Origin: Callipepla californica brunnescens
Lineage: Eukaryota > Chordata > Aves > Galliformes > Odontophoridae
DNA length: 64,000 nt
NCBI GenBank assembly: GCA_023055505.1
Contig: JALIRH010000002.1
Span: 2,899,001 to 2,963,000, forward strand
Direction of reading: 5' to 3'
Shown: positions 11,006 through 25,215 of the stretch, piece by piece
How positions within the stretch are numbered: the first letter of the stretch is position 1
Layout of the letters: every line of letters starts with the position of its first letter
Notes under the pieces: model-generated
What the model was told of the DNA's origin: nothing
The model's input: only the letters and a program-made list of their open reading frames with translations
Database searches by the model: none
Program-made: the position numbers and the translations under genes

Positions 11006-12487
11006 TCTGGCTCAGCTCCGCCACACTGTGCTTCCCACCACCCCAAACACAAGTGCAGAGCATTGAGAGGGCAGCCTTCAAGCTGCATCCCAGTGAAGGC
11101 ATCCCAAGTTTCCTACTGATTCCTGCTTGGAAAAATCCACTCCATAGTCTCAAGCACGTGGGCCTGAGAAATGCTGAGGCCTGTGTAGCATTCCCCTACA
11201 AGCACCAACGTGCCTGTGTACCCAGTGACAAACAAATCCAGAAGGAATTACTTTGCTGGGAATGGGGTGAGGTTGTGATGCAGGACATCGTGTTCTTGGC
11301 AATTAGTTCCCGAGACTTTGAAAAAAAAATGACAAGAAGAAAAAATAAAAATGAAGTAAGAAGTGGCTGCTGGACAGAGGTAGGTTGGGGGGACATAAAG
11401 GTAGGAGCAGGACATTGTAAGGGATCTCAACTGGGATAGTTGAAACATGACACACTTTGCTGGATTGCCAAAGGGTCTCTCCAGCTCATTTTGTTGATGG
11501 ATTGATTGAGGATCTATACTGGAAACATCACTGGTGTGAGCAGGGGAGAGAAATGCAGAGGGAGGCAATAGTCAGAAAGGTCAATTCCTAAAAATGAAGC
11601 AGGCAGGCAGGAAACTGGCTCTTGCACACTTTCTCTCCCATGCGTGACTCACCCAACAAGTGGTTCATCTGAGAACCACTTGTCTTTCCCTGTTCCTCAT
11701 CAAACAGACAAATCCCAGCTGGATCCCATCAGCAGGAGCCCCCCCATATGGCAACTGTCTGATCTCCCTCCCTGCCTAAAGACGCAGATGGGAGCCTGTT
11801 CAGTGGCAGGGCCACAGATAATGGGTCCCTTTGACCTTTGCAATTCTCTGCAGATGGTGAGTGGGTTCTTAGAAGTAGCTGGGATCTTGGATTAGTGCCT
11901 TGGCACAGGAAAATAACTGCTTTTTGCTGAGCCTCTTGTGCCAGGTAGGTATGGCTGTCCCAACAAACTGTGATTATGGGGGCAGCTGGGTCATTTTTAT
12001 AGCTCCTTCAGTCTCTGTTTCTCATGCTGAGAGTCATGTTATCAGCCCTGGGATGCTGAGCACGGCCAAGCGAAGCATGTGGATGCTTTCTTTCTCTGTG
12101 CAGAAGAAGGTTTGTGTTTTTCTGCCCCTTTTGTGTTTTTGCCCCCAGGCGTTGCAGGAGAGGTACAAGTTCTGGGAGACAAAGGTTGTCTCTTCCCTGT
12201 GGGGTTTGTCTGGAGTTCAGTGCAAACAGATCTCATATTTCCCTACAACCCTCCAACTACCACCTTAGGCTTACCTATCATGAATGTTTCAGAGTTCAGA
12301 TTCCAAGGTGATCTCTGATTTTCCAAACAGCCCTACACAGCATGCCTCAATCAATATATATGAAAATAGCAAAGAATGACTTCTGAACAGCCCAGAAGCT
12401 GAAGGCACATCTCCCTCTGCTTGGCCTCAAAGAAGGAAATGCCATGACCCCAAAGCTGGTTGCTGACAATTTTCAATCCAGCTCTCA
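11006..12487. other. Unique non-coding sequence
   Basis: No gene was recognised. It contains an AP-1 consensus (TGACTCA, 11645-11651) next to a perfect 11-bp hairpin (11656-11666 with 11673-11683, six-base loop). Open frames up to 162 codons (10951-11439) begin inside a CR1 remnant and show no family features. Confidence 0.5.
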
Positions 12488-12706
12488 AGCAGATCACTAA
12501 GGTTGGAAAAGACCTCTAAGTCCAATCATCAACCCATCACCACTGTGCCTACTAACCATGACACTCAGTGCCACATCTACCCTTTTCTTGAACACCTCCA
12601 GGGACAGTGACTTCATCACCTCCCTGGGCAGTCTGTTCCAACATATTCCACTCTTGAGAATAACTTTTTCCTAATATTCAACCTGAACTTCTGCTGATCT
12701 GTTTCC
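12488..12706 (-). mobile_element. CR1 LINE 3' fragment
   Basis: Antisense CR1: 'aaggttggaaaagacctct', 'cagtgccacatctaccc', 'cttgaacacctccagggaca', then 'tcacctccctgggcag' and 'aacctgaacttctgc'. It lacks a clear octamer tail at the left edge. Confidence 0.9.
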
Positions 12707-15700
12707 CAGTTGAAGTGGGAAGGTTCTTGGGTGCTTCAAGTGGGCTTTCCATGGAGTTAAAGCTAAACTGTCCAGGGAAAACCCAGATCCCACAACTCCT
12801 TTTACAGAGCACTAGTTTGCAAGTTATGAAGGGGAGGGAGTTTCCTCTTTTTGCACAGGTGATGGAGCAGGAATGGGGGAAGGGCAAAAACTCTTTGATC
12901 CCCTGTGCAATTCCATTTACTTGCTGACCCTGCTGTGTTTCCAACCCTTGTGCACAAGTAGAGTCAGAGCTGGATATAAGATGAGGAGCCTGGTGTTCTC
13001 CTTGGTTCTTTTCAGCCCCACTGGGTCTGTGTAGCTACAAGCTGTTCCCAACAAATATCTGCTTCTCTCCCCCATTCTCACTGTTAGTAAAAGATAGGGC
13101 AGGTGTTTTTATCCATCTGGCAGGAGCTTGGCACCTGTTAGACCTTGCTCTGCTCCATTACACTCTGCAGCAGGACTGGGACAGAAGCCAGTGTTTTGTT
13201 CCTTGTCCTTTGACAGTGTTCCCACACTGCTGTCCAAGGGTTTTCCTTCCAGGGGAAAGGAACACACGTCTCATTCATTAATGGTAAAGGAAGCGTGATG
13301 GAGTTAGCTGGGCCCCTTTGCAATGATGGACATTCCTACACATTTGTTAGTTAGGAGTCTCAGTGTCCACAGATTTTACCCCAACCCAAATGCTAGGTGG
13401 AGCTTTCTTGGCAGTTGTCCTCTGTGAAAGGTGACTCCTTTCCACCCTTGTAGCATCTGTGAGTAGCAAATCAGTTCTATGAGTCTACAGCTCTGCATCT
13501 GATTCATAGCATTTCACAACAGCCCCTTAGGCTGTAAAAAATTAAGAATTCGGGGCTTGTGTTCAGTGCATACCATAGAGATATACATGAGTATTTTCCA
13601 GTGATTACTAAGGCCTACGGATCTTCTGGGGTAGATTAAATAGAGGGAAGAGGTTTTGCGGAGGGTAAAATGGATTTAGACTCTCTTCCATGCAACTGAT
13701 TTTTCCTTCTGTGATAAAGGATTCACTCACATGGCAGGCAGCAGACCACATCTACTGTTGCCTCTTCATCAACCCTGCATCTACATCAGCTGGGTGATCT
13801 TTCCTGCAAGCAGACTTGTAAAGATACGCATGCGTTTGTGACCTTGGCCATTTCCCTTTCTGATTCTTCTGTTGCCTGATACAAGAGCTAGACAGTGGAC
13901 AAACATTTCAGGAACATCTGTGTTGGTGGGAAAATAGGCAAATATTCAAAGGAGGTGGTCTACAGGCTCATTAGTTCATGTTCTTTGACGTAGCTTATCA
14001 AAAGAGGATTCCCAGATAGAATAGATTCCACACGTCTTGTGTTCTCCACATAGTGAGGATCCTATCTTTCATTGTCCTACATGACCACAGGTGAAGGCTC
14101 CTCAACTTTCTGAGCTCTGATTTTGTTGGGTGGAGGACCTTCTTGAGTAGGAGCTCTCCTTCACCACTGGCAAATGAGTTTCTGAGGATCTGTTCAGTAA
14201 AGCAGACTAAATTCAACTTGACAAAAACAGGCATGTTTAGATACAGTTCTTGTTTGGGTTCTTACAGCATTGGTCAGCAGAAACATCTTGAGAGCTGATC
14301 CTGCCCATCTTGAGTGCTCAATAATTCACTACACTGTGCCCAGTCTCAGCCTTGAAGGGACTCTGCTCTTTGATTATGACTGGAAATGTATTCCCTTCTC
14401 CTCACAAACACAGAGAAGAAATCTTTCCAGGCTGTTGAGTGGTACCAGCCTCCAGATCCTCTCTTCCAGAGATGACTAGCATCCTATTTTTATATTCTAC
14501 AGAGAACTTTGAAACAGAGCCCCATCCCTTCTCTATTTTATATGCTAATATAAATGGATTAATAGGAATTATTACGGGCCAGCAGCACCCTTTCCTGTCC
14601 TGACTATTCTCCAAAGTGCTCATTTTTGCTGATTAGTGCCCTCTTCCACTCTCAGCCTCAAGACACTCACTGCAATATTTAATATTCTCGCATATTTAGC
14701 CAATAAGCTTGAAAATTTTCGACTTACTAAAGCTTCCCCTTTCCTTTTTCTACCTTCCTTCTCCCTTTGGGAACATCATAAAATCTGAAAAGAGAGATGA
14801 TAGAAGCTTCATCGGCTACATTTGCAACTCCTCCTTGAAGTCAAGTGTGGGAAATGTGTCTGGGACAAAGTGCGGCCCAGAACCCGGATGTGCCTTCTCC
14901 ACCTTAACAGCAGCATTTGCTTCCCAGTATGGCATGTTCTGCTCTATCTCAGGCACAACTTGAAACTTTGCAGCTGTTGCCACTATAAGTCTAGCTCTAA
15001 ATTCGGCAAGGAGAGAGGCTGGGATAGTGGGGGAGTGCAGGCCACTCGTTATCCCGTGCACAAGAGATGGGAACAAAGCTCACACACATTACACAGGAGA
15101 ACAAATACAAACTAGTCCTCACATAGGAATAACCAGGCACGTGAACAGAGTATAGGTATCAATAACTCGTTCTGGAGAAAGCTCTCCTTTCTTTTTTACT
15201 TGCATTTGTACATCCAGAGAGCTATTCCTTCAGCATAACAGTTTTGTTATCAGACTGGGGGAAAATACACGTTTGCCACCACAAGCAAGAAGAACAATAT
15301 GATCAAACAAACAGGTGGGTTCTTTTTTATTCTTCCCTTTGTTCAGACTCTAAGAATGAAAGAAGTGAAAGCAAGTTTATTATCCAGAGATTATTCATGG
15401 AGGCCTTACAATCACACTCACTTTCCGAATTATAAGGAGGCAAAAAGCAGATGGGAGCACAGGCAAGTGGCTGAGCTGGAGGGTGTTTGTGAAAAGCTGA
15501 GTACCTGGATCAGGGCACACAAAAAATCAAGCAGGACGTCCCTGAAACTAGAGGAAGAATCTGCCCCTCATTGTGAGGAAACTCAAAATAGAAGATCAAT
15601 AAAATATCCAGACAAAAAAGATCAGCTCAGCTTTCCTGGGAAAGATTCAAGGGTGAAAAACTAATTCCAGAAAATGAGGTCAACCTTCTCTAATATCCAT

Positions 15701-16242
15701 AGCTACTGTTTGTGCTCCACATAAGACACACATGCGTGGAGTTTACCTCTCCTCTATTTATGGATTTGGCCTCTTGACCTGGAATTCAATGCCTCTCAGT
15801 TGATCCCGTTGTGTTGTTACAGGCCATATCCTGCAGGTTTATTTTGTTGGCATCAGTGTTGTTTTTATCTAAATTAGCAAGGAAAAATACAGTTCAGGGC
15901 TGACACTAAAATCCTATCCATTCCCCCTGTCCTCTTAAAGAACTAAATTTGAGACAATGTCTCGCTTTATTTTTTTCTGTCCTTTTTCCCAGGAGGGCTC
16001 TCTAAAGCTGCTGTAAAGCTTCCTGGAGATGATATCTGTGTAGGCCCCCTTTGAGCCCCACTCTGTAGAATATGGCATTTTTGGTATCCAATTTAGACAG
16101 AAAAGCATCATCTCATGAGAAGGACTTTGGGGGCTTTTGGAGATCTGAGTCCTTACAGTACTGGACAACAGGGACATCCTGAAAGCTGGCCCGGTGCCTT
16201 GAGCCCATCTCAGCATTGTGATACTTCACTGTACTGTGCCCA
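12707..16242. other. Unique non-coding sequence
   Basis: Three and a half kilobases without a recognised repeat or gene. The frames at 14816-15076 (-), 14822-15115 (+) and 15299-15664 (+) overlap each other and have no domain. A perfect palindrome ACGCATGCGT is at 13826-13835. Confidence 0.5.
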
Positions 16243-16350
16243 GCCTCACAGAATCACAGAACATTCTGAGTTGGAAGGGACCCATAAGGATCACTGAGTC
16301 CAGTTCCTGGCTCCATATTGCAGCCAAGGGTGTAGGAACACACAACTCTG
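16243..16350 (-). mobile_element. CR1 LINE 3' end fragment
   Basis: 'cacagaatcacagaacattc' then 'tgagttggaagggaccca', followed by 'gagtccagttcctggctcc'. This is the same older subfamily as 38765-38890, in antisense orientation. Confidence 0.85.
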
Positions 16351-17652
16351 CTATGATAACTACAGTGATTCTATCACTAGTATGGAAGGGCAGGGTGAGG
16401 ATGGAGGAATGTGTTGGGGGTCTTCTTGGTGGAACCTCAACTCATCTACACTCAACTGCTTCAACTTAGTCTATGGGCAGACATGATTAACATCTCTTTC
16501 CAATGACCGGAACCAGACATCATCAAAACGTGAAGTCACCTTTCATCTCCCTCTGCCAGGTAATTTCTTAGGGTCTGGAACACCTTGGTTCAAAGTATGT
16601 CACAGACACAGTGGCATTTGATTCTTCCTGAAAGTACTGGGGACCTCTGTCTAATCCCAGCTCATACAGAGAAGATGAAAAGAGAAGTATTTTTATCCTG
16701 TGACACTGCTGTGGCCTTGAGCTGATAAGAGTTCTCAGTAAGGAGATTTCATTCCAACAGAGACATAGGAAAATTGACCTGGGGAGGCAGCAGGTGATGC
16801 AGAAACACCAATATTAGTTTAGTAGAGATGCTCGCTGTGAGCAAGGCTGGAGCTCTCTTTAGTGTTTCCAACACTTCATAAATTTCAGAGAGATTTAGGG
16901 CAAGGAGCCAGATGTTTCGGGAGAAATTCTGAACACTAAAGACAAGTGGAAATTTTTTTTTTTTTTGGAGTGTGTATTTTTTCCCATTAGTTGCAAAGCT
17001 ATATTTAGAAGAGAAGGGGGGAGACGCAGAGAGAGAGGGAGAGAAGGAGATTAGGCATTTCTTCATATTCTGTAGTCACTCCAGATCTGCTTGTAGGAAC
17101 AGATGTCTCTTTCCTGGGGTAATAGCATTCAAGTCCACAAGGAAATTGTCTTACCGGCAGCTCCTCTAACATAGAAGGGAGATCAAGCCAGAGGTAAGTC
17201 AGTCCTGGTGAAGGAATATATCAGAGGGATTGTAGCAGCAGATGCTTTGGGACAGTGGTCAGAGCAGAATGGGGGAGCATGTTGTGGAAGAGGTAGCAGC
17301 AAGGGGGACAAGAGGGAGCCACTGAAGACCTGACCCCAAACCCAGAATGGAAAGCATGGCTATCGTGGCAGGGAGCCCTGGAAGACGGAATGGCACCTTG
17401 CTGAACACATGGAAGATATCCATGGTTCTGTCCTCACTGGAAGTTCACCAGGAGGAGCCCATTGGGACAGTGGGGCTGCAAGAAGGCTTCTGCATTATGA
17501 GTTTCTCTGTTTTGGGGTTTGAGGGCAGTGCTATTAGTTCTCTGAGGAGATGGGGGTGATGAAAGATGCGTGAAGGCGCTGACTTTCCCCCAGTGAAAAA
17601 TACTACGCCAGCTCTTGTGAGGAGTGGGGTGATGTTTTGTTTGTGTATGTAT
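16351..17652. other. Unique non-coding sequence
   Basis: No gene was recognised. A T-rich run at about 16952-16966 is the only low-complexity feature. Confidence 0.5.
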
Positions 17653-17757
17653 TCCTCAGCATGGTTTAGTGGACACAGTGGTGATGGGTTGATAGTTGGA
17701 CTAGATGATCTTTGTGGTCTTTTTCAACCTTAATGACTCTGATTCTGTGACTCTACA
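17653..17757 (+). mobile_element. CR1 LINE 3' end remnant
   Basis: 'catggtttagtggacac', then 'gttggactagatgatcttt' and 'caaccttaatgactctgat', is the CR1 3' UTR and tail in sense orientation. Confidence 0.9.
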
Positions 17758-20700
17758 ATGACTTGTATGTAGGCTTCTGGAGCCAGGAAAGGAAACAATG
17801 CATTGCTGGGAACAAGGTCGCTGGGTCTGGGGTTGTTTTATCTCTGGCTGTGCTGATTCTTTGAATCAGCTTGCTGGGTCACCCTAAGGAGAAGCAGATT
17901 CTCTCCAAGATCCTTAACAACAGCCCTTAAGAAATGCTTTAATACTAATACACCCACTAACACCTCAACTTTTTCCAAGTTAATCTGTTTAATCAAAAAC
18001 TCGTGAATCCCCAAAGGCACTGGGGGATTCTATCTGCACAGTGCAGTGACTTAAGTGCCTAACATGGGAAACCACAGCAACCAGCCTTCCAAAGGGTTAG
18101 GATCTGGTAATCTACCCTGGGATGCCTCCCTGCTCAATCCCCTTTGGTTCCTACCTGCATTTGTATCGCTTCCATTACCTGTGCTCCCTAGGGGTTGAGC
18201 CTGGCTTCCCCAGTTCAGGACAATACAAAACTGCAGGTACTACCTGACAGCAAAACTCCACTGCTGCTCTTCCCCACTGTCCTGCTCAGGCTTCTTGCCA
18301 AGGGATGGAGCCAGCAGGCAGCTGAAAGCAGAAAGAGGGAAAAGTGCTCATAGACAGCTATATTTGCAATTAAGAATTTCCTTTTCAAAAAGCAAGCAGC
18401 AACACACAGGCCTGGCGTTGCTCCCTTCTAACTCCTGCAATGCTTTTGCACTTGTCTGTGAAGTTTTTCTCTCTGACTATATGGTAATTCTCACTGCAGG
18501 GTTCTCCTCATGCACAGCTACGATCGTATTTATTCCAAACTGACATTTCTAGCACCGTGTCCCAGGCACCCTTGAAAGGCTAGATGGATTACTGTAATCC
18601 CCCAAAATTCAAATACATTTCTCTTGTAGTGTTACAACCTCCCAAGAAGACAGGCACAAATCCATCTCTACTGGCTAGCCCTACAAAACTCCAAATCCAC
18701 AAGTTTCTTTTCTTTCCACATTTAGCTTTAAATAAAAATAAAACCACTAGTAATATATTTTTTCCCAAAAAGAATGTACTTTCCCCTCATATTACACTGA
18801 TTCACAAAGGACAGAGAGGCTATGCAAGCAGGAAGTCATGCTCTGATTTCTCTTAGAGTGTGCTGTGGAGATGTGGATGACAGATGGCACTTGGTACTAG
18901 TCCTGGCAGGATCTGAGATGTTGGTCTTTGAAATGCTAACAACGTGATTCATAGAGAATTCACCAAGACACTGAGGAATTTCATCACTCCAAGGCCAAGA
19001 TCTGGTAGAGTAGAAAAGCAAGATGTGGAAAATGCTACAGAATCCTTAAGTCACTGAAGACATCTAAATGTTTCAGGAGGGACTTTTCTATACAGTGAGA
19101 TAGAAACAAGCAAGTGGAGGTGTAAAGCTTCTATTAGCATTCCTAAGGTTGTCTGTACAAGCTTCATCAGAACATGATGAAGGATCTCTGGGTGCCCACC
19201 ACGAATGGGTGCACATTTGTGGGTCTGGAGAAGCAGCTTGGGCATAAAATCCCACTTCTTTGTTCACTTTCTATGTACATCTGGGCTCCTTCTTTCAAAG
19301 ACTGCTGCAAGTGGACACAGAGGAGTTGTAAGTGCTGAAAAATTCTGCCAACACATTAATTGCTTGCTGTGTGTACCTTTGGGAGCTTTGTTCCATATTT
19401 TCCATGCATGCTTAAGATAGAGTTGAGAGAGGACCATGCAGCAGTTTTGGGGTTTAAAATAGATTGTCTCTAGGGTGTTACGGACTGGTGATCCATCACC
19501 TGGTGTTAAACAGTCAGCTTATGTCCAAATGCAGAAAGCAGACAGTTCAAGCCAGGCAACATCCCTCATGGTCATTTTGCTCCATGAAGAGGAACACAGT
19601 TTGGAGGGTTATGTTCCCCCTCTTCTATCTGGCAGGGATTCTTCATGGACTTGGATGACCTGATGGACTAAATTATTGCACAGGCACCCACAGGCTATTA
19701 CTCATCCCCTGCCAAACCTGGAAGTTGGGTTCCTTGCTCACAGAGGACCTGATTTTGGCACTGGGTTTCCTAGAGAGCATGGGGTACACCCATGTGCACA
19801 CACAGCATTCAACCATGAACAAGGTGGGATAGAAATCAAATCACAACTCACAGCAATACCCAAGGCAGTGCTTTGGAGATGGAGAACCACATGTAGACTC
19901 ACCAGGACCATCAGACAGGAGGAAAGTGGTTTAAAGGCACATGAGCACCATAAATCCCCAAACCAACATTGCATTATCCCCCCAGTACACATACTTAGGC
20001 TATGATTGTTTACACGGGCTGAAGGACAGCATCTGGCCATGCCTTGGGATTAGACATTTAAGTTTTTCCTTTGCTCAGATGGGAAATCTGATTCTCAAGA
20101 GAAACTACAGAAATGTAAAAATTTGGGTGGGTGGGAGTTAATCCCTTTTGCTGTCATGAACAGTGTTTTCACATCTTCCCCTAGGCTCCAGGCAAAGGCA
20201 GAAATTTAGCTCATGGTTCTTCAAACCATGGGACAAAGTGGGACTTGCTGACCATCATGGTCTTCAGGCAATCAGTTACCATCTATCTATAAATCAGCGA
20301 GGCTGATTCTGCCAGAAGTAACATGTTATTTGGTATAAATCTGAAATTATTTAATGTCAGACAAATACTGAGGCATGCCAAGTTCTTTCTTTGAAAGATG
20401 CCAAAGTAAGAGTGACTTTGTAGGGAAGACCTGAACAAAAAGATGTGTTGAGGAAAGTTTTAGTAAACATTTTGCAGGTTCATCATAGAGGAAACACGGA
20501 TAATCTGGCCATGTTCAGTAGTTATCTGTGTGTTTGTCATCTCTGGCTTCCTCTGTCTTCCCAATGTTTTCCAATTTGTTGACTAATTTCAACCAAAATT
20601 TGGCAAAAGGGAAAGATCACCTCAATTTTCAGGAAATTAGGCAGCAATGAAAGGATAAATTCAAACAATTTCTGGAGCCAAGGAAAGAGTTGGAACATAA

Positions 20701-21009
20701 ATCCTCGTTAATACAACCAGATGTCCACATGGGAAAAACTATTAAAAACCATCTAAACCAGGGTAAAACACTGACCCAATGTTTTGAGCAAGACACTAAA
20801 CCATAAGAAAACAGGTGTCATTTCATCTGGCACTCGCCACGTCAGATGTGTGTTTTGAGACTCTGAAGCACCTGTTAGTTCCACAGTATTGGAAAGGAAT
20901 AATCCTACCCTGGACTGAATCTGACAGTTTTCAACTGCAGTTCCTCACAGTCAGGTGTTGCACACACTTTATCTAGCCACTCTTAGTCCTGGAAGCTTCT
21001 AGCAGACAT
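17758..21009. other. Unique non-coding sequence
   Basis: No gene or known repeat was recognised. Scattered open frames of 60-109 codons (largest 19676-20005) lack motifs and overlap frames on the other strand. Confidence 0.5.
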
Positions 21010-21442
21010 CAGTGCCCTGGAATCAAATGTGAGCACCAAGGTGATCCAAGGGCTGGAGCACCTCTCCTGTGAAGATAGGCTGAAGGAGCATGGCTTGTTC
21101 AGCCTGGAAAAGAGAAGGCTGCAGGGAGACCTCATTATGGCCTTCCAGTATTTAAAGGAAGTTTGTAAACTTGAGGGAAATCAGCTTTTCACACAAGTGG
21201 ACAGTGATAGGACAAGGGGGAATGGTTTTAAACTAACGGAGGAGAGATTTAGGTTAGATGGTAGGGGAAATGTTTTACTGAGAAAGCTGTGAGGTGCTGG
21301 AACAGGTTGCCCAGAGGGGCTGTGAATGCCCCATCTCTGGAGGTGTTTCAGGCCAGGTTGAATGAGGCTCTGCACAACCTGATCTAGTACTTGGTCTAGC
21401 AGTTGGTCCCTTCCAATCCAAGCCATTTTGTGATTCTATGTG
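21010..21442 (+). mobile_element. CR1 LINE, 5'-truncated 3' portion
   Basis: A remnant of ORF2 at 21029-21292 keeps [19 protein letters not shown] and [15 protein letters not shown], then [14 protein letters not shown]. It is followed by the 3' UTR and the tail 'tttgtgattctatg'. Old subfamily, sense strand. Confidence 0.92.
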
Positions 21443-24400
21443 ATGCCCCCTCAACTATAGGGTCCTCCCTACCCTGGGAATAGCTCCGTTTCTGCTTTGC
21501 AAAGGTACAGTTTTCCCCCATACATAGCTCCTTCTCACAGCCTGGAGACTAGATGGGAACCAGCTTTTCCCCTCTGCCAGCTGGATTTGTCCCTTTTCTC
21601 TCCCTTTCTCTCTTTCTCCCTCAGTTCCCACGATCAGCAAACCCACCCTCCCCAGGCTGACAGAATGAGCTCTACTACATATAGGGCCAGTCCTCAACAT
21701 GTACAAAAACACCATATTTGGCCAGTTTGAGCCAGAGTTGAGCGAGAGCTTGCCAGGAGAATCATACAGTTTAAACCGAAAGAGAGTGAGTTTAACCCTT
21801 CATTTATAAACAGGATGATAAATCACCTTTGGAACTTTAAACACAGAAAGACTGCAAAGCTAAACACAAGCTGCCTCCATGCCAGGCAGCAGAGCAAGGT
21901 TAGCAGACAGGATAGGGTGGGGGGGACAGGGAGATGAGAGAGGAGCCAGTTTGTCAGGTCAGATGTTCAGATTCAGGTCAGGGAGACGTGAAAAGTTGAA
22001 GCTGTTTATACAAAATAACACTCGTTCTCACTTACGAATGTCCTTCTCATCTTTCCCATCCCAGTGCATGTCTCTTTTGTTCTCTTTCTGTGTTCAGAGA
22101 TCCTATCTGTACACACCAATAAATAACCCTTTTGGAGAGTGCTCAGGACAAAGCTCAGTTGCCTGATCTGCCTTTTCTTTTGTATCCCATTACTTGAATT
22201 GCTGAGCTCAATTCAAAAGTCCCCCAAGTCAAGGAAGAAACTCCAGTTGAGTTCAGCAAGCAGAAGGTGAGGCTTAAGGTTGATACAGAGCTAAAAGATG
22301 AGTGGAAAGAAATGTGGGATGGCCAAGGATATCCTCCTGGGGCAGACGTAGAACTGAGCTGCCCATGCTAAAAGAACAAGTGGGATTCCAAGCTGCAAAA
22401 GAAGAGATCACAGACCCTGGTCTCAGCACAGTGACCATCTGTTTCCTATTTGGCCCAAGAATGATGGAACCGGTTGTGTCATCCAATGATAAGAAAGTAT
22501 TTCAGAACAAGTCCCCATCTCACAGTGCTGAGCAGGGACCTTTATCAGAACGAGGGAAACCAGGTCAACCTCCAGTCTCCCTCCCTCCCTCCCCATATCC
22601 CATTTCTACCCAGATCCCAGCTGTACTTTTAAGGAAATGCTACCCACAGCCTCAGAGCCAGACAGACAAAACCCAGCCTGAGAGGTATAATATAACAGCA
22701 CAGGTCAACTGGCGTGTTCATACAGCACTCAGAAGGGTGTATGTTTACCCATCATGGATTTTGCAGACTACCAGCTCCATGAAACAGAGTTTCCATGGAA
22801 ATCTGGGGAAATGAGGGGTGAATTAGGCAAAAAGAAAGCCCAGCTCCAATCTCTATAGAGATTTAAGTCAGAGAGGTAGCACAAGGGCTATTAATTCTGC
22901 TAGAGAAGGTGGCTGGTTCTTGTAGCTTTTTGTGAGCTCATGCTACAGCTGCAAGCCATAAATAGTGAAACGATAGCAAAACAGAGGTTGTCAGAGGCTG
23001 CAGAGCTTCTCACGACCTTCACTGACTGCTCCATGGTTGTGCATAACTGAACTGACCCACTTTAACACCTGCATTAATATTTCTGATGACAGAGACCTAG
23101 CTGGGGTAATTCTGGGACTCAGAAATGAGGGAAGGGAGGCAAAATTGGAAAGCTTTGGAAACGCTTGCTTCTCCTCACACACGAGGTCAGGCTGCCTTTC
23201 TGTGCCTTGTTCAGCCTGCTGCAAAATGGGGCAATGTACCTTTGTCAAGTGCTTGGAGACCCATAATGGAAAAATACTTAGTAGCTGTTAACCAAGGGTT
23301 TGGTCTAGCTCCATCTCATTAAAAGCGCTCAGAGGAATGTCGTTGTTTTGCCAGTCCAGCTCTCCATCCTTTCTGCTTGTGAGCCATGAAATGAGAGCAG
23401 TCCCACAAACTAAAAGGCCATTTACCCAAACATCCATCAGCAACAATCTGATTAGAGGAAGACTTACCACTCCAGCCCAAGAGCAGTTTTTCCATAGCTT
23501 GTCAGCGAGGAAATCTTCAGAATTACTTAAATTTGTCAGGGTTTCTTTCATGTCATTGCTTGTATTGTGAGCCCAAACAGAGCAGCAACGGAGTAGGAAG
23601 AGAAACCAGCTCTAACATAGCTCCTCCATTACAATGATAAAGTGCTGCCCATTATTTGTGTGGATGACCTCGATATATGGAGTTTAACTCGTTGCAAGTG
23701 AGACTCAGGGGAAGAGGAGACTATGTAAACCAGCACACTATACATGATGATGACTTTAATTTCAGTGTATGGCAGCACTCACAGGTGATACTTTCCTACT
23801 GGCTTAAGATGCCCTTCATAGCTTGCTAGTATTATGAAGATGAGACACATTTGAATTCAGTTCAAGCTCCTGATCTCACTGGAATAGGAAAAGAAAAATG
23901 TTAAGATGAATATCATGAGTTCCTGATAACAGATCTGAGAGTGAAGAAATACTTTCTGGAAGAGGCGAGCTATTAACAAGACATAAAATCAGAGAGAACA
24001 GCCAATGCCTTACAGTTACAATGGGATGAAATGCCCTGTTGTTCACACAAGTTAACCTCAAGGGCCTGCTGAGGGATGGGATGGGTGATTTTTTCTTCTC
24101 CCCTTGCTCACCTCCATCTGCACAAACACAGATATACAAGCTCATGCCACATTCAAGAAGCAAAGATGTCTCTATTTCCTGGTTTGCACAAGTGCAGTGG
24201 CTTCCACGCTGCTCCCCTTGACATCATCTGTAAAGGGAAATCTGGGAGCAGATCCAGGCATCTGCTTACTTCAGTTTGTTTTTGTAATTATAGAGCCACA
24301 CAAACAAACAGAGCAGATCAGATGTTGAGAATATTAGAAAATCATTTTAAGGCAATGCTGGCATTCTTCTTCCTCCCCATCGGCCTTTCACACTGCAACT

Positions 24401-25077
24401 TCACAACCTTCATCCAGTCTTGGGTCCAGTTTTTTTCCTGTTATTCCCTAAGAGTCCTTGGCACAAAATGTGAGGAGACAAGTCTTTCCCCAAGGAATAT
24501 GCAGGCTCGATCAGACCCAGACAAAATAACTGAACACGTGTCCTACATTGGCTGCCGCTGGAGTTCAGTGTGAGTTAAGGTAATCCAGTCATTCCTAACA
24601 GACAAGATATTCCAACATCTGGCTGCTGATGGAAATGTCCTAAGTACAAAAGTAGGAGGAAGTTACGACTGCTTGTCTTTGTCCAGCAGTTCTCTGGGAC
24701 ATTACAGGCAGTCTCGACTCAAGGCTTCAGGATTTCAGTCCTGCAGCATAACTGTTGTCTGGTTTGATCTCAGGAGGGCTTTTATGGTTATGAGCCAGCC
24801 ATTCAAATGGACAAACCTACCAGGCAAGTCTGAGCAGCTACCTGAAAACAGCAGATAGTCGTTTGATTGTAAATATCCTTCAAAGTTTAAAAATACTGAA
24901 AAACATTTTTTTTTTCTTTCACACCACCTCCATAGACTAGATGAGGGACAAAGAGAAGCTAGAGCAGTAACCAGTGAACAGATTCCAACCTGGCTGACCT
25001 AGACTTCCTCACGATGGCAGTCAGTTCTGTGGACATTTTCTGGGAGAGCTTCGTGGCAGACCTAAATTCATGGAATT
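21443..25077. other. Unique non-coding sequence
   Basis: No gene was recognised. Pyrimidine-rich tracts lie at about 21590-21625 and a (CTCC)n stretch at about 22573-22595. The 170-codon frame at 22302-22814 and the 165-codon frame at 24076-24573 show no signal peptide, membrane segment, conserved motif or splice framing. Confidence 0.5.
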
Positions 25078-25215
25078 ATCATAGAATCATAAAATCCTAC
25101 TACTATAGAATCATAGGATGGCTTGGGTTGGAAGTGACCTTAAAGATCATCCAATTCCAACTCCCCTGCCATGGGCAGAATTGCCACCCACCAGCTCAGG
25201 CTGCCCAGGACAGTG
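25078..25215 (-). mobile_element. CR1 LINE 3' end fragment
   Basis: Two imperfect tail units ('atcatagaatcataaaatcc', 'tatagaatcataggatgg') precede 'cttgggttggaagtgacct', then 'aaagatcatccaattccaac' and 'cagctcaggctgcccag'. Antisense orientation. Confidence 0.9.

Noticed and set aside
13826..13835. ACGCATGCGT palindrome as an NRF1 site
   Set aside because: It lacks the GC core flanks of the NRF1 consensus and has no CpG-rich context.
22302..22814. 170-codon + strand open frame
   Set aside because: No signal peptide, membrane segment or known motif; low-complexity proline/serine patches.
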